Counted from the stretch's first letter, positions 1-8,726 are shown. The stretch: DNA of 64,000 nt from Flavobacterium piscisymbiosum (GCF_020905295.1 NZ_JAJJMM010000001.1:4278001-4342000); one strand, 5' to 3'. Numbers and translations are program-made. The notes: generated by a model not told the origin, from the sequence alone.

Positions 1-726
1 ATCCTTGCGGCTATTGGTATAAAATTTCTTGTTTTTGGGCGTTTTAAAATCAAATTCAAAATTGCACTGGCTGATGATTTTTTCCGTGTTGACTATAATC
101 CCCGGATAATTCGAGTAGCAGGACAAAATTCTTTGAACATCCACCATCACTTCTGAACTGCGGCAGTAATCTGAAGGGATGAGTTTGGATAAGATAACAT
201 TCAGGTCAATGGCCCGAAGTACCTTGTGCAGCTCATATTCCTTTGTGGTGCGAAAGGTTACCGGCTGGAGTACGACCATTTTGTCCTGCCTGTTTTTCCA
301 GTCAGACAGGATCAGTTTTGGCAGCTCTTCGGGACGAATGCCGATGTATTCATTTTCCTTTAGCAGATCCGGGACATTCTCCAAGGGGTAAATGACAAAG
401 ACATCCTTAAAATCAGGAGCATCAAGGGGCAGGGAGGCGCTTTCAAAGTTATGGCGGGTCAGAAAACGGTTCATTTCCGCGAGCCCTGTAGCATTTTTAG
501 CAAGCCCAATATAACGAAGCTCATTTTCGGAGCGAAATTCCATTCCCACAATAGGCTTGATCCCCACGTCCTGACATCCCTTTATGAAATCATAGATCCC
601 GGTCACCGTATTAATGTCGGTAAGCGCCATGGCCTTTACACCACAGGCGGAACCACGGCTGATCAATTCCATCAGTGGAATCGTGCCGTAACGCAGGGAA
701 TGGAAAGAATGGCAATTAAGGTACAT
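1..726 (-). CDS. dnaE: DNA polymerase III alpha subunit, error-prone type (N-terminal part, cut by window edge)
   Basis: The reading frame opens with MYLNCHSFHSLRYGTIPLME and stays open to base 1, giving about 242 residues. This is the N-terminal PHP domain of a C-family replicative polymerase: the first metal-binding histidines (NCHSFHSLRYG), then ALTDINTVTG and GIKPIVGMEF, are standard landmarks. The catalytic palm lies outside the window. The ATG is 10 bp beyond the stop of the Y-family polymerase gene, so the two are almost certainly co-transcribed. A dinB-like gene followed by a second dnaE is the known layout of mutagenesis cassettes (imuB/dnaE2-like), so this copy is more likely a damage-tolerance polymerase than the main replicase. 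That assignment is inference from context. Confidence 0.85.
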   Translation of the reverse strand, partial: MYLNCHSFHSLRYGTIPLMELISRGSACGVKAMALTDINTVTGIYDFIKGCQDVGIKPIVGMEFRSENELRYIGLAKNATGLAEMNRFLTRHNFESASLPLDAPDFKDVFVIYPLENVPDLLKENEYIGIRPEELPKLILSDWKNRQDKMVVLQPVTFRTTKEYELHKVLRAIDLNVILSKLIPSDYCRSSEVMVDVQRILSCYSNYPGIIVNTEKIISQCNFEFDFKTPKNKKFYTNSRKD

Positions 727-736
727 GGGCTCGGGT

Positions 737-1924
737 TTATTTATCGGACTTGCGTTTTAAAATTTTATTTTTGTTGTTGGGTTTAATTGAGGCACCGGCG
801 CAGCGCATCACAGCGTCAAAGCCATACCTTGTCTTCATCCGGTCCATGGCCTGGTAAAGCGCGAGCATTTCCTCTGTGTCCTGAAAAATATCAATCTGGT
901 AGGTACCTCGGACAAGCCCGCTGAATGTTACACCAATAAGACGGATTCGCATGCGTCGCTGGTAAAGTTTCTCAAACAAAGCAATGGCAGTTTCGGTGAG
1001 TATGTGATCGGCCGATGTATACTGTACCTTGCACTGTTTGGGTTCTGTATCAAAGTTGGCATACCGGATTTTAACGCTTACCGTAGAGGCAAGCCACCCT
1101 TCAGAGCGCAGCTGGTAGGCGAGTTTCTCGACCATGCCCAGCAGTATTCTTTTCATCATCCCAATATCGATGGTATCCTGGGGAAAAGTCTCCTGGGTTG
1201 AAATTGATTTTCTATCTCTGTGAGGCTCCACGGGATTGTTGTCAATGCCGTTGGCTTTTTTCCAGAGCTCCAAACCGTTTTTGCCAATCATTTTCTGCAG
1301 GGCTTCCGGGGGCATTTGGGAAAGCGTTTCTATTTTTCTGATCCCGATCCTTGAGAGCAGCTGAAAGGTTTTTTCACCTACCATGGGTATTTTCTGAATG
1401 GACAAGGGATTCAAAAAGGACTGGACCAAATGCTCAGGGATCTGCAGGTTCTGCTTTTGCTTGCCTTCGCCGGTTCCAATCTTGGAAACTGTTTTGTTGA
1501 TGGATAGGGCAAAGGTGAGGGGAAGGCCGGTTTCTTTTGTGACGGTCTGGGCCAATTCATTTGTCCATTTGTAGCTGCCATGGAACTTATCCATGCCGGT
1601 GATATCCAGATAGAACTCATCTATGCTGGCTTTTTCCACCACGGGCGCTTTTTCCTGAATGATCTCGGTAATGTCATGGGAGAGTCTTGAATATAATTCC
1701 ATGTCACCTTTCATGATTTTGGCCTGCGGGCAGAGCTTCATGGCCATGTGGATGGGCATGGCAGATCGCACCCCGAATCTTCGGGCTTCATAAGAGCAGG
1801 AAGCTACAACACCCCTTTCACCGCCCCCGATAATCAGCGGTATTCCATTAAGTGCAGAATTAGTAAGTCTTTCGCAGGACACGAAAAACGTATTCATATC
1901 GATATGTACAATTGACCTTTCCAT
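737..1924 (-). CDS. dinB: Y-family DNA polymerase IV
   Basis: This 395-residue protein is a translesion polymerase that copies damaged templates. The first metal ligand is in VHIDMNTFFVSCE, and the catalytic acidic pair is in ASIDEFYLDITG. The thumb helix-hairpin-helix (IPMVGEKTFQLLSRIGI) and the little-finger domain follow. The C-terminus YGFDAVMRCAGASIKP is characteristic, and a detached copy of it occurs at about 37.1 kb. Length is normal for the family. The dnaE-like gene follows after 10 bp. A -7 element and a TGTTC/GAACA palindrome upstream suggest damage-inducible control. No lexA- or imuA-like gene is visible here. Confidence 0.93.
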   Translation of the reverse strand: MERSIVHIDMNTFFVSCERLTNSALNGIPLIIGGGERGVVASCSYEARRFGVRSAMPIHMAMKLCPQAKIMKGDMELYSRLSHDITEIIQEKAPVVEKASIDEFYLDITGMDKFHGSYKWTNELAQTVTKETGLPLTFALSINKTVSKIGTGEGKQKQNLQIPEHLVQSFLNPLSIQKIPMVGEKTFQLLSRIGIRKIETLSQMPPEALQKMIGKNGLELWKKANGIDNNPVEPHRDRKSISTQETFPQDTIDIGMMKRILLGMVEKLAYQLRSEGWLASTVSVKIRYANFDTEPKQCKVQYTSADHILTETAIALFEKLYQRRMRIRLIGVTFSGLVRGTYQIDIFQDTEEMLALYQAMDRMKTRYGFDAVMRCAGASIKPNNKNKILKRKSDK

Positions 1925-1949
1925 CTTCTTTTCTCATTTTTATACCAAT

Positions 1950-2005
1950 CAAAATTAGTACAGATAATAACAATATTTAAAATTAATATGTTCTAATTTG
2001 GAACA
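1950..2005 (-). promoter_or_regulatory. dinB promoter with palindromic operator candidate
   Basis: On the minus strand a TAATTTTG box at 1950-1957 matches the Bacteroidota -7 consensus TAnnTTTG, 25 bp before the dinB start. About 31 bp further upstream (1989-2005) lies a perfect inverted repeat TGTTC-N7-GAACA. Its position next to a translesion cassette makes it a candidate SOS-type operator. No second copy was found in the window, so the repressor is unknown. Confidence 0.5.
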
Positions 2006-2258
2006 AATTTATGCAATCAGTTTTTTCTGATAGTGGGGTAGCGTGTAAATATTGGAAACTTTAAAAAACAGCAAGATTAAGAAATGGTAAAAAGATATTT
2101 TTTTAATGTGTTTTTTCTGAATTATGCCTTATCTTTACAATCCCCTTATCAAATTCAGGATATCATTTTGCAGTTTTAAAATGACGCGTGCCTTTACTTT
2201 GGAATATTGTTTATCCAAAGCAGCTTCCTATTTATTGTTTAATGTAAATTGTAGAAAA

Positions 2259-2714
2259 ATGGCATTTGAAAATTACAATTCCCAAAGGTTTATTTACCTG
2301 GCCGATGACGACAGCGATGACAGGGAGTTCTTTGCTGATGCGCTGAGCGAAATTGAGCGTGATGTTATCCTAAAACAGGCCCCCGACGGCATGCATCTAA
2401 TGGAGAGCCTGCTTACGCTTTCCGAATCAGAGCTTCCCGATTTTATTTTCCTTGATATCAATATGCCGGGAAAAACAGGACTGGAATGTCTTCAGGAGAT
2501 TAGAAATCTTTCCGGAGGTCTGAAAGAAGTAAATATTGTGATGCTTTCCACAAGCAGTGATCCGGAAAATATCCGCAGGGCATCAGAACTCGGTGCTACT
2601 TTTTATGCGGTAAAGCCCAGCTGTTTTGAGAGGCTTAAATCTTTGCTTGAAGAGGTGCTGTCGATGGATCTTGTTGGGGCGGGTGAAGGAAATAAAAAGT
2701 TTCTTTTGGTTTAG
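2259..2714 (+). CDS. Single-domain response regulator (CheY-like)
   Basis: This 151-residue protein is one receiver domain. The acidic pocket is in LADDDSDDREFF, the phospho-acceptor is D66 in FIFLDINMPG, followed by the Thr/Ser switch in VMLSTSS and the conserved Lys in YAVKPS. There is no output domain, so it probably relays phosphate or acts by protein contact. I chose the ATG at 2259 because the frame runs upstream to 2124 with sequence that shows no receiver homology. No histidine kinase is adjacent. A dispersed repeat follows the gene. Confidence 0.88.
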   Translation: MAFENYNSQRFIYLADDDSDDREFFADALSEIERDVILKQAPDGMHLMESLLTLSESELPDFIFLDINMPGKTGLECLQEIRNLSGGLKEVNIVMLSTSSDPENIRRASELGATFYAVKPSCFERLKSLLEEVLSMDLVGAGEGNKKFLLV

Positions 2715-3132
2715 TTTCTTTTTTTTTAGTTTAGTCATAAGTGACCTTAATAAACTTGCTGCTATCGAAAACGCGATTTAATTAGCGGGTTGCGGGCAGG
2801 ATAATGTTTCTGAAGATCGAATTTCACCCAATAGCTGTTTTTGATCATTTACGTATCTTTCTTTACTGTTTCGAAATAAAGCTTTTTTCTCTTTTTGATG
2901 TACAAATGGGCAAAAATCTAATTGGGATGATGAGCATCGTCAATTGTATTTAATAATGTTTTTTAGGAGCTAATCCCGCTATCCGTTACAATCTTTTGTG
3001 CCGAACACCGGCACAAAAGGATTTCCTCTTCTATCGGGGCTAGGGCTGCTTCGGAGTATACTCTTGTTTTGCTATAATCCAAAGCATAGCGCTTATCGGT
3101 TTTTTAAAGTTTATTTTTATTGCTATTAACTT
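2715..3132. other. Intergenic region holding dispersed repeat copy A
   Basis: No supported gene. The stretch carries repeat copy A and lies between the ends of two convergent genes. Downstream of the repeat a short AT-rich tail ending near ATAATCC resembles the tail of copy B near 5.24 kb. Confidence 0.6.
2958..3045 (+). repeat. Dispersed palindromic repeat, copy A
   Basis: The order of blocks is TTTTTTAGGAGC, CCCGCTATCCGTT, a hairpin of CTTTTGTGCC and GGCACAAAAG around a short C-rich loop, GGATTTCC, then TCGGGGCTAGG. The same blocks recur at about 5.1, 16.3, 23.0, 26.9 and 39.5 kb, all in this orientation. This copy lacks the CGAGCGAAGCGAACTGG insert of copies C and D. Confidence 0.85.
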
Positions 3133-3723
3133 CTATCTAAAATCAGTAAATCTTTTTTCTAAATCATATAACCATTTTACTCTCTTTTTTTGAGTAACTG
3201 ATTTTACCATGTTATGGCTGATCCAGTTTAAATTTTTATATCCCATTGTTTTAAAAACACTTCTAAGCATTGCTTTTTTAATTAAATTTCCGATTAGCAG
3301 GGAGTACATGATCCTGGGTTTGTTCATTGTGGTGATAATAGTTACACCTTTTAAATTTTTCAACAGTGGTATAAGCCCAAAACCTCTGGGATGATGGTCA
3401 TAAACGATACCGGGGGAGAGAACCCTGTCGATAAATCCTTTGGTCATGGCAGGCATCAGATCCCACCAAATCGGAAAAATGAAAATCAACTGATCTGCGT
3501 TTTTTAAACGATTGCTGTAATCTATAACATGAGGATCAATTGGAGTATGGTCCACAAAGGCTTTCAGGTCTTCTTTAGACATTACCGGATTGAAATTATC
3601 ATTATCCAGATGGATAAGGTCTACATGATGCTTCCCTTTTTGAAGTCCAGTGGTAACTGCTCCTAAAATGGCGTTACAGTAACTTTTTTCATAGGGGTGA
3701 TTGAACACAATAACTACTCTCAT
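3133..3723 (-). CDS. Flavodoxin-fold NAD(P)H:quinone oxidoreductase
   Basis: This 196-residue protein belongs to the NQO1/MdaB/KefF group, FMN- or FAD-dependent two-electron quinone reductases of the cytoplasm. Visible landmarks are the nucleotide-binding N-terminus VVIVFNHPYEKSY, the FPIWWDLMPAMTKGFIDRVL segment that forms the flavin site, and a GxG-like turn in HHPRGFGLIP. Family length is about 190-210, so it looks complete. Its promoter contains the same palindrome as the 69-residue gene upstream. That suggests control by the neighbouring Crp/Fnr regulator, perhaps in response to redox or electrophile stress (inference). Confidence 0.85.
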   Translation of the reverse strand: MRVVIVFNHPYEKSYCNAILGAVTTGLQKGKHHVDLIHLDNDNFNPVMSKEDLKAFVDHTPIDPHVIDYSNRLKNADQLIFIFPIWWDLMPAMTKGFIDRVLSPGIVYDHHPRGFGLIPLLKNLKGVTIITTMNKPRIMYSLLIGNLIKKAMLRSVFKTMGYKNLNWISHNMVKSVTQKKRVKWLYDLEKRFTDFR

Positions 3724-3752
3724 TTTTTTTGAATTGTTTACGATTTACAATG

Positions 3753-3796
3753 CAAAGATGCTTGAGTAAGAGGTATTGGGACGATAACAATTGTTA
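3753..3796 (-). promoter_or_regulatory. Promoter with palindromic operator (quinone reductase)
   Basis: A perfect 12-bp palindrome TAACAATTGTTA (3785-3796) lies 24 bp before a CATCTTTG box (3753-3760), a near match to the TAnnTTTG -7 element. The palindrome centre is then about 43 bp from the expected transcript start, the usual place for a Crp/Fnr activator dimer. The promoter of the 69-residue gene has the same arrangement. Confidence 0.6.
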
Positions 3797-3843
3797 AGAA
3801 ATACAGACAAGGTAAAATCTTGTTAGAATGAATTAAAGCTGGA

Positions 3844-4053
3844 TTACTCCAGTTCAATACAATCAAAATGATAGGATCTGAGAAGATTGACTACTTTTTT
3901 GCAAATGTTTTTTTTACTTTCAATACGCAGAATTTTATCACAATCTTCAAGGTCAAAATTCCACTTTATGTCCTGGAAGTCTGAATCAAGAACAGCTTTT
4001 AATTTTTTGATTTGTGCCTTATTTTTGACTGATGTTTTAAATACGTGTATCAT
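3844..4053 (-). CDS. Small HMA-like protein, 69 residues
   Basis: The product begins MIHVFKTSVKNKAQIKKLKA and ends HFDCIELE. Size and the pattern (beta strand, helix with basic residues, strand, strand, helix, strand) resemble the ferredoxin-like fold of heavy-metal-associated domains. The CxxC metal motif is missing, and only isolated cysteines are present. A longer frame opens 24 codons upstream, but it runs across the palindromic operator, so I placed the start at 4053. It lies between a Crp/Fnr regulator and a quinone reductase and shares the operator of the latter. Function unknown. Confidence 0.6.
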   Translation of the reverse strand: MIHVFKTSVKNKAQIKKLKAVLDSDFQDIKWNFDLEDCDKILRIESKKNICKKVVNLLRSYHFDCIELE

Positions 4054-4087
4054 AGCCTTGCAATTTCCCTGTATGGTGATTAAACCA

Positions 4088-4131
4088 CAAAATTGGCAAA
4101 ACACTCGGCAGACTATCGATAACAATTGTTA
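4088..4131 (-). promoter_or_regulatory. Promoter with palindromic operator (69-residue gene)
   Basis: The palindrome TAACAATTGTTA (4120-4131) sits 24 bp upstream of a CAATTTTG -7-like box (4088-4095), the same spacing as at 3753-3796. The two sites share 20 identical bases including flanks. The palindrome lies just downstream of the Crp/Fnr stop codon, so this is a separate promoter inside the cluster. Confidence 0.6.
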
Positions 4132-4143
4132 AGAAAGATCTTT

Positions 4144-4686
4144 TTATCGCCTGTTGCGGATCCTGCTAAGGGAGACAGAAGTGATGCCCAAATAGGAAGC
4201 TATGTAATGCTGTGGGATGCGTTGTATGATTTCGGGATGCTCTGCCAGCAGCTGCTCATAACGTTGTTGAGGGGTATTTTTTAGATAAGAAAAGAAAACC
4301 TGCTGGTTTTTTAGAAGCCTTGAGTATAAGTGCTCGATTATATTATCTTTTAGTTCTGGTGAATTCAGCAGCGTATCCTGAAAGTCTTTCTGCGTGATGG
4401 TTTGGATAACACAGGGCTCAATGCTTTCAATTGTGTACAGACTGGGTTTGCCTGTCATAAAGCTTTCAATGGATGACACGCCGCCGCCCTCAAAAAAAAA
4501 CTGTGTTGTGATGTCTTTCCCGTTATTGTTTATCCAGGTTCTCAAACACCCTTTTTCAATGAAAAACATGGTTTTGGAAGTGCTGCCTTCTTCCAGCAGG
4601 ATTGTCCTGGCAGGAACCTCTATTGGAGTAAAAAGTGGTTTGAAAATACTCCATCTATCGGGGATGGTTTGTGTTTTTTTTGACAT
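4144..4686 (-). CDS. Crp/Fnr-family transcriptional regulator
   Basis: This 180-residue protein has an N-terminal cyclic-nucleotide-binding fold (EEGSTSKTMFFIEKGCLRTW) and a C-terminal helix-turn-helix (IPQHYIASYLGITSVSLSRI). There are no cysteine clusters for an iron-sulphur sensor, and the cAMP-contact Arg/Ser signature is not obvious. Flavobacteria carry many such short members with unknown signals. Two neighbouring genes on the same strand have matching palindromes at activator distance and are its best target candidates. Confidence 0.88.
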   Translation of the reverse strand: MSKKTQTIPDRWSIFKPLFTPIEVPARTILLEEGSTSKTMFFIEKGCLRTWINNNGKDITTQFFFEGGGVSSIESFMTGKPSLYTIESIEPCVIQTITQKDFQDTLLNSPELKDNIIEHLYSRLLKNQQVFFSYLKNTPQQRYEQLLAEHPEIIQRIPQHYIASYLGITSVSLSRIRNRR

Positions 4687-4785
4687 GAATACATTCTTTA
4701 TTTAACCCAAAAGGATTATTTATACTACTGTTTGCTTACTGCCCCAAGTGGCGGTCAGAGGCACATTTTTAGTATGCCGTAACTT

Positions 4786-5001
4786 TTAGTCTATTTTGTC
4801 TTTATGATATCCCTTGAGCCACTGTTCCATTTTCTGGAGTAGCTGTACCTCTTTGGGATCGCCTGTAGGATCGGTGAGCCCGGTGATGGTCCTCTGGTAA
4901 CTGAACCCCTTATTTTCAAAAAGACAGGTGAATTTTGGAGGCTCGTTGTGCGATACCAGCCATTTGCCATCATCGGTGCCTTTAATCTCAAATTTCTTCA
5001 T
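4786..5001 (-). CDS. Conserved-type small protein, 71 residues, unknown function
   Basis: The product starts MKKFEIKGTDDGKWLVSHNE and is a soluble, charged, Lys-rich protein without signal peptide or membrane segment. Segments such as GKWLVSHNEPPKFTCLF and a C-terminal helix (QLLQKMEQWLKGY) look like a real folded protein. I do not recognise a domain. It is alone, about 100 bp upstream of the Crp/Fnr gene on the same strand. Confidence 0.55.
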   Translation of the reverse strand: MKKFEIKGTDDGKWLVSHNEPPKFTCLFENKGFSYQRTITGLTDPTGDPKEVQLLQKMEQWLKGYHKDKID

Positions 5002-5456
5002 ATCTCATGCTCCCTTAGAATCTGCGGTGGTAATTTTCAAACCCCCTAGGATAAACGGCAAAGTTAAGGGTTTATTTCTATTTCGGGCGTTTATGTTACC
5101 CGTCAGGTGCTCTTCCCGTTATACGTTGCACCCGAGCGCCAGCGAGCTGGCGAAGCAATCTCTTGTGCCCAGCCTTGGTACAAGAGGATTTTCCGCTTCT
5201 CGGGGCTATAGTAGGGTCATCACTGTTGTTTTGTTGTAATCCAGAGTATAAAACTTATAGGTTCTTTAAAATATACCACCTTTTGCCATAAAACGTAAAG
5301 TAATAGTATCAATCAATAAAGTTATCGCTAAACTATTTTACTTATTAAGTATTAATACGTATTATTGTAAAAGAAGAACTACGTATTTTTAACCAAACCA
5401 TTTTTTTTTTAACCATCAGTATTCTTTATAAAACATACTGAAAACATCATGATTTT
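5002..5456. other. Intergenic region before the TonB receptor, with repeat copy B
   Basis: The stretch contains repeat copy B and about 200 bp of AT-rich sequence leading to the receptor start. No gene supported and no clear -7 element seen. Confidence 0.5.
5104..5211 (+). repeat. Dispersed palindromic repeat, copy B (rearranged variant)
   Basis: It has the same modules as the other copies but in a different order: the GAGCGCCAGCGAGCTGGCG block lies before the hairpin rather than after it, and the hairpin is diverged to CTCTTGTGCC with GGTACAAGAG. It ends in TCGGGGCTATAG. Confidence 0.7.
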
Positions 5457-6272
5457 ATGAAACTAAAATTCATACCTTTTATGATTTTGCCCCTGATTGG
5501 ATTCTCACAGCAGAACAATACAATACCGGCAGACTCCATAAAAGCATCCAATGTTTTTATGCTCGGGGAAGTGATCATTACCGGTCACCAGAATAAGGAT
5601 ACCTTAAACAGGGTAAGTGCAAAAGCAATGCAATCGCAGCATAAAATGGATGTTTCCAGGGCCCTCAATATGCTTCCGGGTGTTACGCTAACCGCATCAG
5701 GTCCAAGAAACGAATCCATGGTTTCTATCAGGGGATTTGATTTAAGGCAGGTGCCGGTCTATATGGACGGGATTCCGGTGTATGTTCCCTATGACGGCTA
5801 TGTTGACCTGGCCCGTTTTACCACTTATGATCTGGCGGCCATTGATGTTTCAAAAGGGTTTTCATCTGTGCTGTACGGTCCCAATTCACTGGGCGGGGCC
5901 ATTAACCTAGTCTCCAGAAAGCCATCAAAGAAACTGGAATATGACGGCTCGCTCGGAATGATAAACAGCAATGGCTATAGGGCAAACATCAATGTGGGCT
6001 CAAATCTGGGAAAATTTTACCTTCAGGGAGGATTTTCTTATTTAGAGAGAAATTCAACCCGGATGCCATCGGGTTTTGCTGCGATGAAAAATGAGGATGG
6101 GGAAGAGAGGGACAATTCTTACCGCACCGATCAGAAAATAAGTTTCAAAATAGGGTGGACCCCAAATAAAAAAAGCGAGTATGCACTTGGCTATATCAAC
6201 CAGCAGGGAGAAAAAGGAAACCCTGTTTATGCGGGCAGCGATACTAAAAACTCTCTTTTGGCAAACCCGCGT
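5457..6272 (+). pseudogene. TonB-dependent receptor, N-terminal half (gene split by composite insertion)
   Basis: The fragment has a signal peptide (KFIPFMILPLIGFSQQ), a TonB-box-like stretch (GEVIITG), and a plug domain with NMLPGVTLTASGPRNESMVS, IRGFDLRQVPVYMDGIPVY and GPNSLGGAINLVS, then the first barrel strands. The frame meets a stop inside the left end of an insertion element. The missing barrel resumes at about 12.53 kb, and the two halves join in frame (Arg-Tyr-Phe-Trp-Gln-Trp) if the shared GTT is counted once. The intact gene would be an outer-membrane importer. The substrate is not evident; a peroxidase and a molybdopterin-fold protein follow it. Confidence 0.9.
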
Positions 6273-6395
6273 TGAACTAAACCTCCGGTAGCTTTCGCTG
6301 CGATGATTTAGTACCTTAGTATTTATTAACGTTTAAATAATTGATAATATGGTAACTAAAAAAAATCTCCGGAGGAATTAAGAACGAACAAATAT

Positions 6396-7298
6396 TTGAA
6401 TCGTGCTTGTAATGAAATTACAGGTTTTTCTGAACTTCTGCATCGTTTTGAGCGAAATATTTCTATTTTAGGACGAAGCAAACGCACTTTTGAAAATTAT
6501 TCGCGCCATGTGGCCGCAATGGTACTTCATTTTGGTGCTTTACCAACCGAATTACATCCCGAACAAGTTAAAGATTATCTCTTTGAACTGCAACAACGTT
6601 CCAATTCACCTTCGCAATCGTATTTTAAACACACTGTTTACGGACTTCGATTTCTTTTAAAAACAGAGAATTTACCTTACGATTATCTTCATTTACCATC
6701 GATTCCTAAAGAAAAGAAACTTCCTGTAATTCTGAGTAGGGAAGAGATATGGAAGATGCTTCAACATGCCGATTTGCTCAAACATCGCATTTTAATTGGA
6801 TTGATTTATAGTTGCGGACTACGTTGTATGGAAGTTCGAAATATTGAATTAAAGCATCTGGATTTTGATAGAAAACTACTTCATATTGTTCAAAGTAAAT
6901 GCAAAAAAGATCGTTATGTTCCCTTATCAGATCATATCATTCGGGGTGTAAAAAGGTATATTTCAGCCGAACATCCTACCACATTTTTATTTACAGGCAA
7001 CACCAAAGACGCCAAAGGTTTTGATTCTCGTTACAGTCAGCGTGGCGTACAATGGGCGATTCAATCGGTTTGTAAAAAAGCAGGCATTTTAAAAGATGTG
7101 CATACGCATACATTGCGCCACAGCTATGCTACGCATTTGCTCGAAGATGGTGTAAATATTCTTCAAGTTCAGAAACTGCTGGGTCATGAACGCGTGGAGA
7201 CGACGATGGAATATTTGCATGTTTGCCAGCTCGAAAACCAAAAAGTACACAGTCCAATTGATACCGTTTTTGCTTTATGCAGCCGCAGTGGGAAGTAG
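6396..7298 (+). CDS. Tyrosine recombinase of the IS, copy 1
   Basis: This 300-residue phage-integrase-type enzyme has a SAM-like N-terminal DNA-binding domain (SKRTFENYSRHVAAM) and a catalytic domain with Arg in YSCGLRCMEVRNI, HTLRHSYATHLL, and LLGHERVETTMEYLHV carrying the second His and the nucleophilic Tyr. The start appears to be TTG at 6396. A strong GGAGGA lies about 20 bp upstream, inside a 10-codon ORF that begins ATGGTAACT at 6350, so translation may be coupled to that leader. The 3' end overlaps the transposase start by 22 bp. The protein is identical to that of copy 2. Confidence 0.9.
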   Translation: MNRACNEITGFSELLHRFERNISILGRSKRTFENYSRHVAAMVLHFGALPTELHPEQVKDYLFELQQRSNSPSQSYFKHTVYGLRFLLKTENLPYDYLHLPSIPKEKKLPVILSREEIWKMLQHADLLKHRILIGLIYSCGLRCMEVRNIELKHLDFDRKLLHIVQSKCKKDRYVPLSDHIIRGVKRYISAEHPTTFLFTGNTKDAKGFDSRYSQRGVQWAIQSVCKKAGILKDVHTHTLRHSYATHLLEDGVNILQVQKLLGHERVETTMEYLHVCQLENQKVHSPIDTVFALCSRSGK

Positions 7299-8376
7299 CC
7301 GATGTGCTGAGAAAAGTCGATTTGTCCAACCAAAACTTTACCGTTCATCAAGAAAAAACGTTAAGAGCATTGACTTTGTGCCGAACTGCTGCTTTGGGCG
7401 GACATGTAGATGCTTGTGATGCTTGTGGCAACATTAGTATTAGTTACAACAGTTGTCGCAATAGGCATTGCCCGAAATGTCAAGGTCATAAACGTGAAGA
7501 ATGGATTCAGGCACGTGAGCAGGATTTGTTGCCTTGTTCGTACTATCATTTGGTTTTTACCCTTCCAGATTCGCTTAATGGATTAGCGATTGCACATCCA
7601 AAAATCGTTTATAAAATCTTGTTTGATTCTGTTTGGTCGACATTAAATCAATTCGGAAAAACGGAAGGTTTGCAACTAGGAATGATTGCGATTTTACATA
7701 CCTGGGGACAAAATTTAAGTTTACATCCACATTTACACTGCATTATTCCTGGTGGTGGAATTGATGCCAACGGTAAATGGAAACGCAAGATAAAAACCGA
7801 TAAATACTTATTTGCAGTAAAAGCGTTAAGCAAGGTTTTTCGAGCAAAATTTGTTGCCTTGTTACGTAAAGAAAAGCTTGCCGATGCTCATGTTTTGCAA
7901 AGTTTATTTGATAAAAATTGGGTGGTTTATGCCAAACGCCCATTTGGAGGTCCCAAACAAGTAATCGAATATTTAGGAAGATACACCCATAAAGTTGCCA
8001 TCAGCAATCATCGGATTAAAAATGTAACAAATCAAGAAGTTACCATTGCTTATAAAGATTATAAAGACGCAAGTAAAACTAAGCAACTCACCTTAAAAAA
8101 CGAAGAGTTTACAAGGCGTTTTAGTCTTCATATTTTACCCAAACGTTTTGTAAGAATCAGGCATTACGGTATTTTAAGTAGCAGTTGGAAACGTGGCAAA
8201 CTGCAACAATTACAACAAGATTTAAATATATCATTCGACCTGAAATCGAAACCAAAACGCAACTTAAAAAATGTTATTGTTGTAAAGTTGGAAATCTGGT
8301 TACGTTACATGTCTTTGGGCAACGAGGTCCGCCAAAAGCATATCTTATCGAGAATACACTTGCCTATGTGAATTAG
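7277..8376 (+). pseudogene. IS91-family HUH transposase, copy 1, C-terminus frameshifted
   Basis: A Cys-rich zinc-binding N-terminus (CDACGNISISYNSCRNRHC, PKCQGHKREEW) leads into the HUH motif HPHLHCIIPGGG and the tyrosine motif YLGRYTHKVAISNHRI, all intact. An extra AT at 8226-8231 shifts the frame, replacing the last 45 or so residues and stopping at 8371. The correct frame continues to 8376 and would encode a second Cys pair (CYCC) and HVFGQRGPP. Copy 2 is intact. Loss of the tail may abolish activity, though the catalytic core is still encoded. Confidence 0.85.
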
Positions 8377-8660
8377 TTTTTACGGGTAAGGGAACTTGTA
8401 TTTAATTGCGTCGGTAAATCGAAAAATAACAATAAGACAGCACAAGTTCAACCATAAAAAAAGCAGTAATCGTAAAATTACTGCTCGTATATCTTAAAGC
8501 TACACTTCGAAAACTCCATAATACGTATTAAGCTTCCTGCGGTTCCGTTCAACGGGCTTTCATCTCGTGCCCTCCGGGCAAGACGAAAGCTTAGTTATTG
8601 TGGGCTGGGTTTCTTCGTCAGTCTAAGCTTAATTTATTATGAAGCTGTTTTGTAAACAAA

Positions 8661-8703
8661 GGCAACCTGTCCAAATTCATTTACAGAACTTTGACAGGCT
8701 GCC
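8661..8703 (-). terminator. Hairpin terminator candidate behind the monooxygenase gene
   Basis: GGCA-CCTGTC-AAA pairs with TTT-GACAGG-TGCC across a loop of about 14 bases. On the minus strand it is followed by TTTGTTT. It lies 24 bp past the stop of the minus-strand monooxygenase. Confidence 0.6.
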
Positions 8704-8726
8704 ATTTTATAATAATTGTGGTATGT

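Larger units (their letters stand above)
6271..8599 (+). mobile_element. IS91-like insertion sequence with tyrosine recombinase, copy 1
   Basis: This copy is 2329 bp. It starts at GTTGAACTAAACCTCCGG and ends GACGAAAGCTTAGTTATT. There are no terminal inverted repeats. The right end carries a hairpin (CTTTC, TCGTGCCC, GGGC, GACGAAAG), as rolling-circle elements often do. It encodes a site-specific recombinase and an overlapping HUH transposase. It differs from copy 2 by an extra AT at 8226-8231, which breaks the transposase. Confidence 0.85.

Noticed and set aside
2124..2258. Upstream start for the CheY-like regulator
   Set aside because: The added 45 residues do not resemble a receiver domain or signal; ATG 2259 starts the natural sequence.
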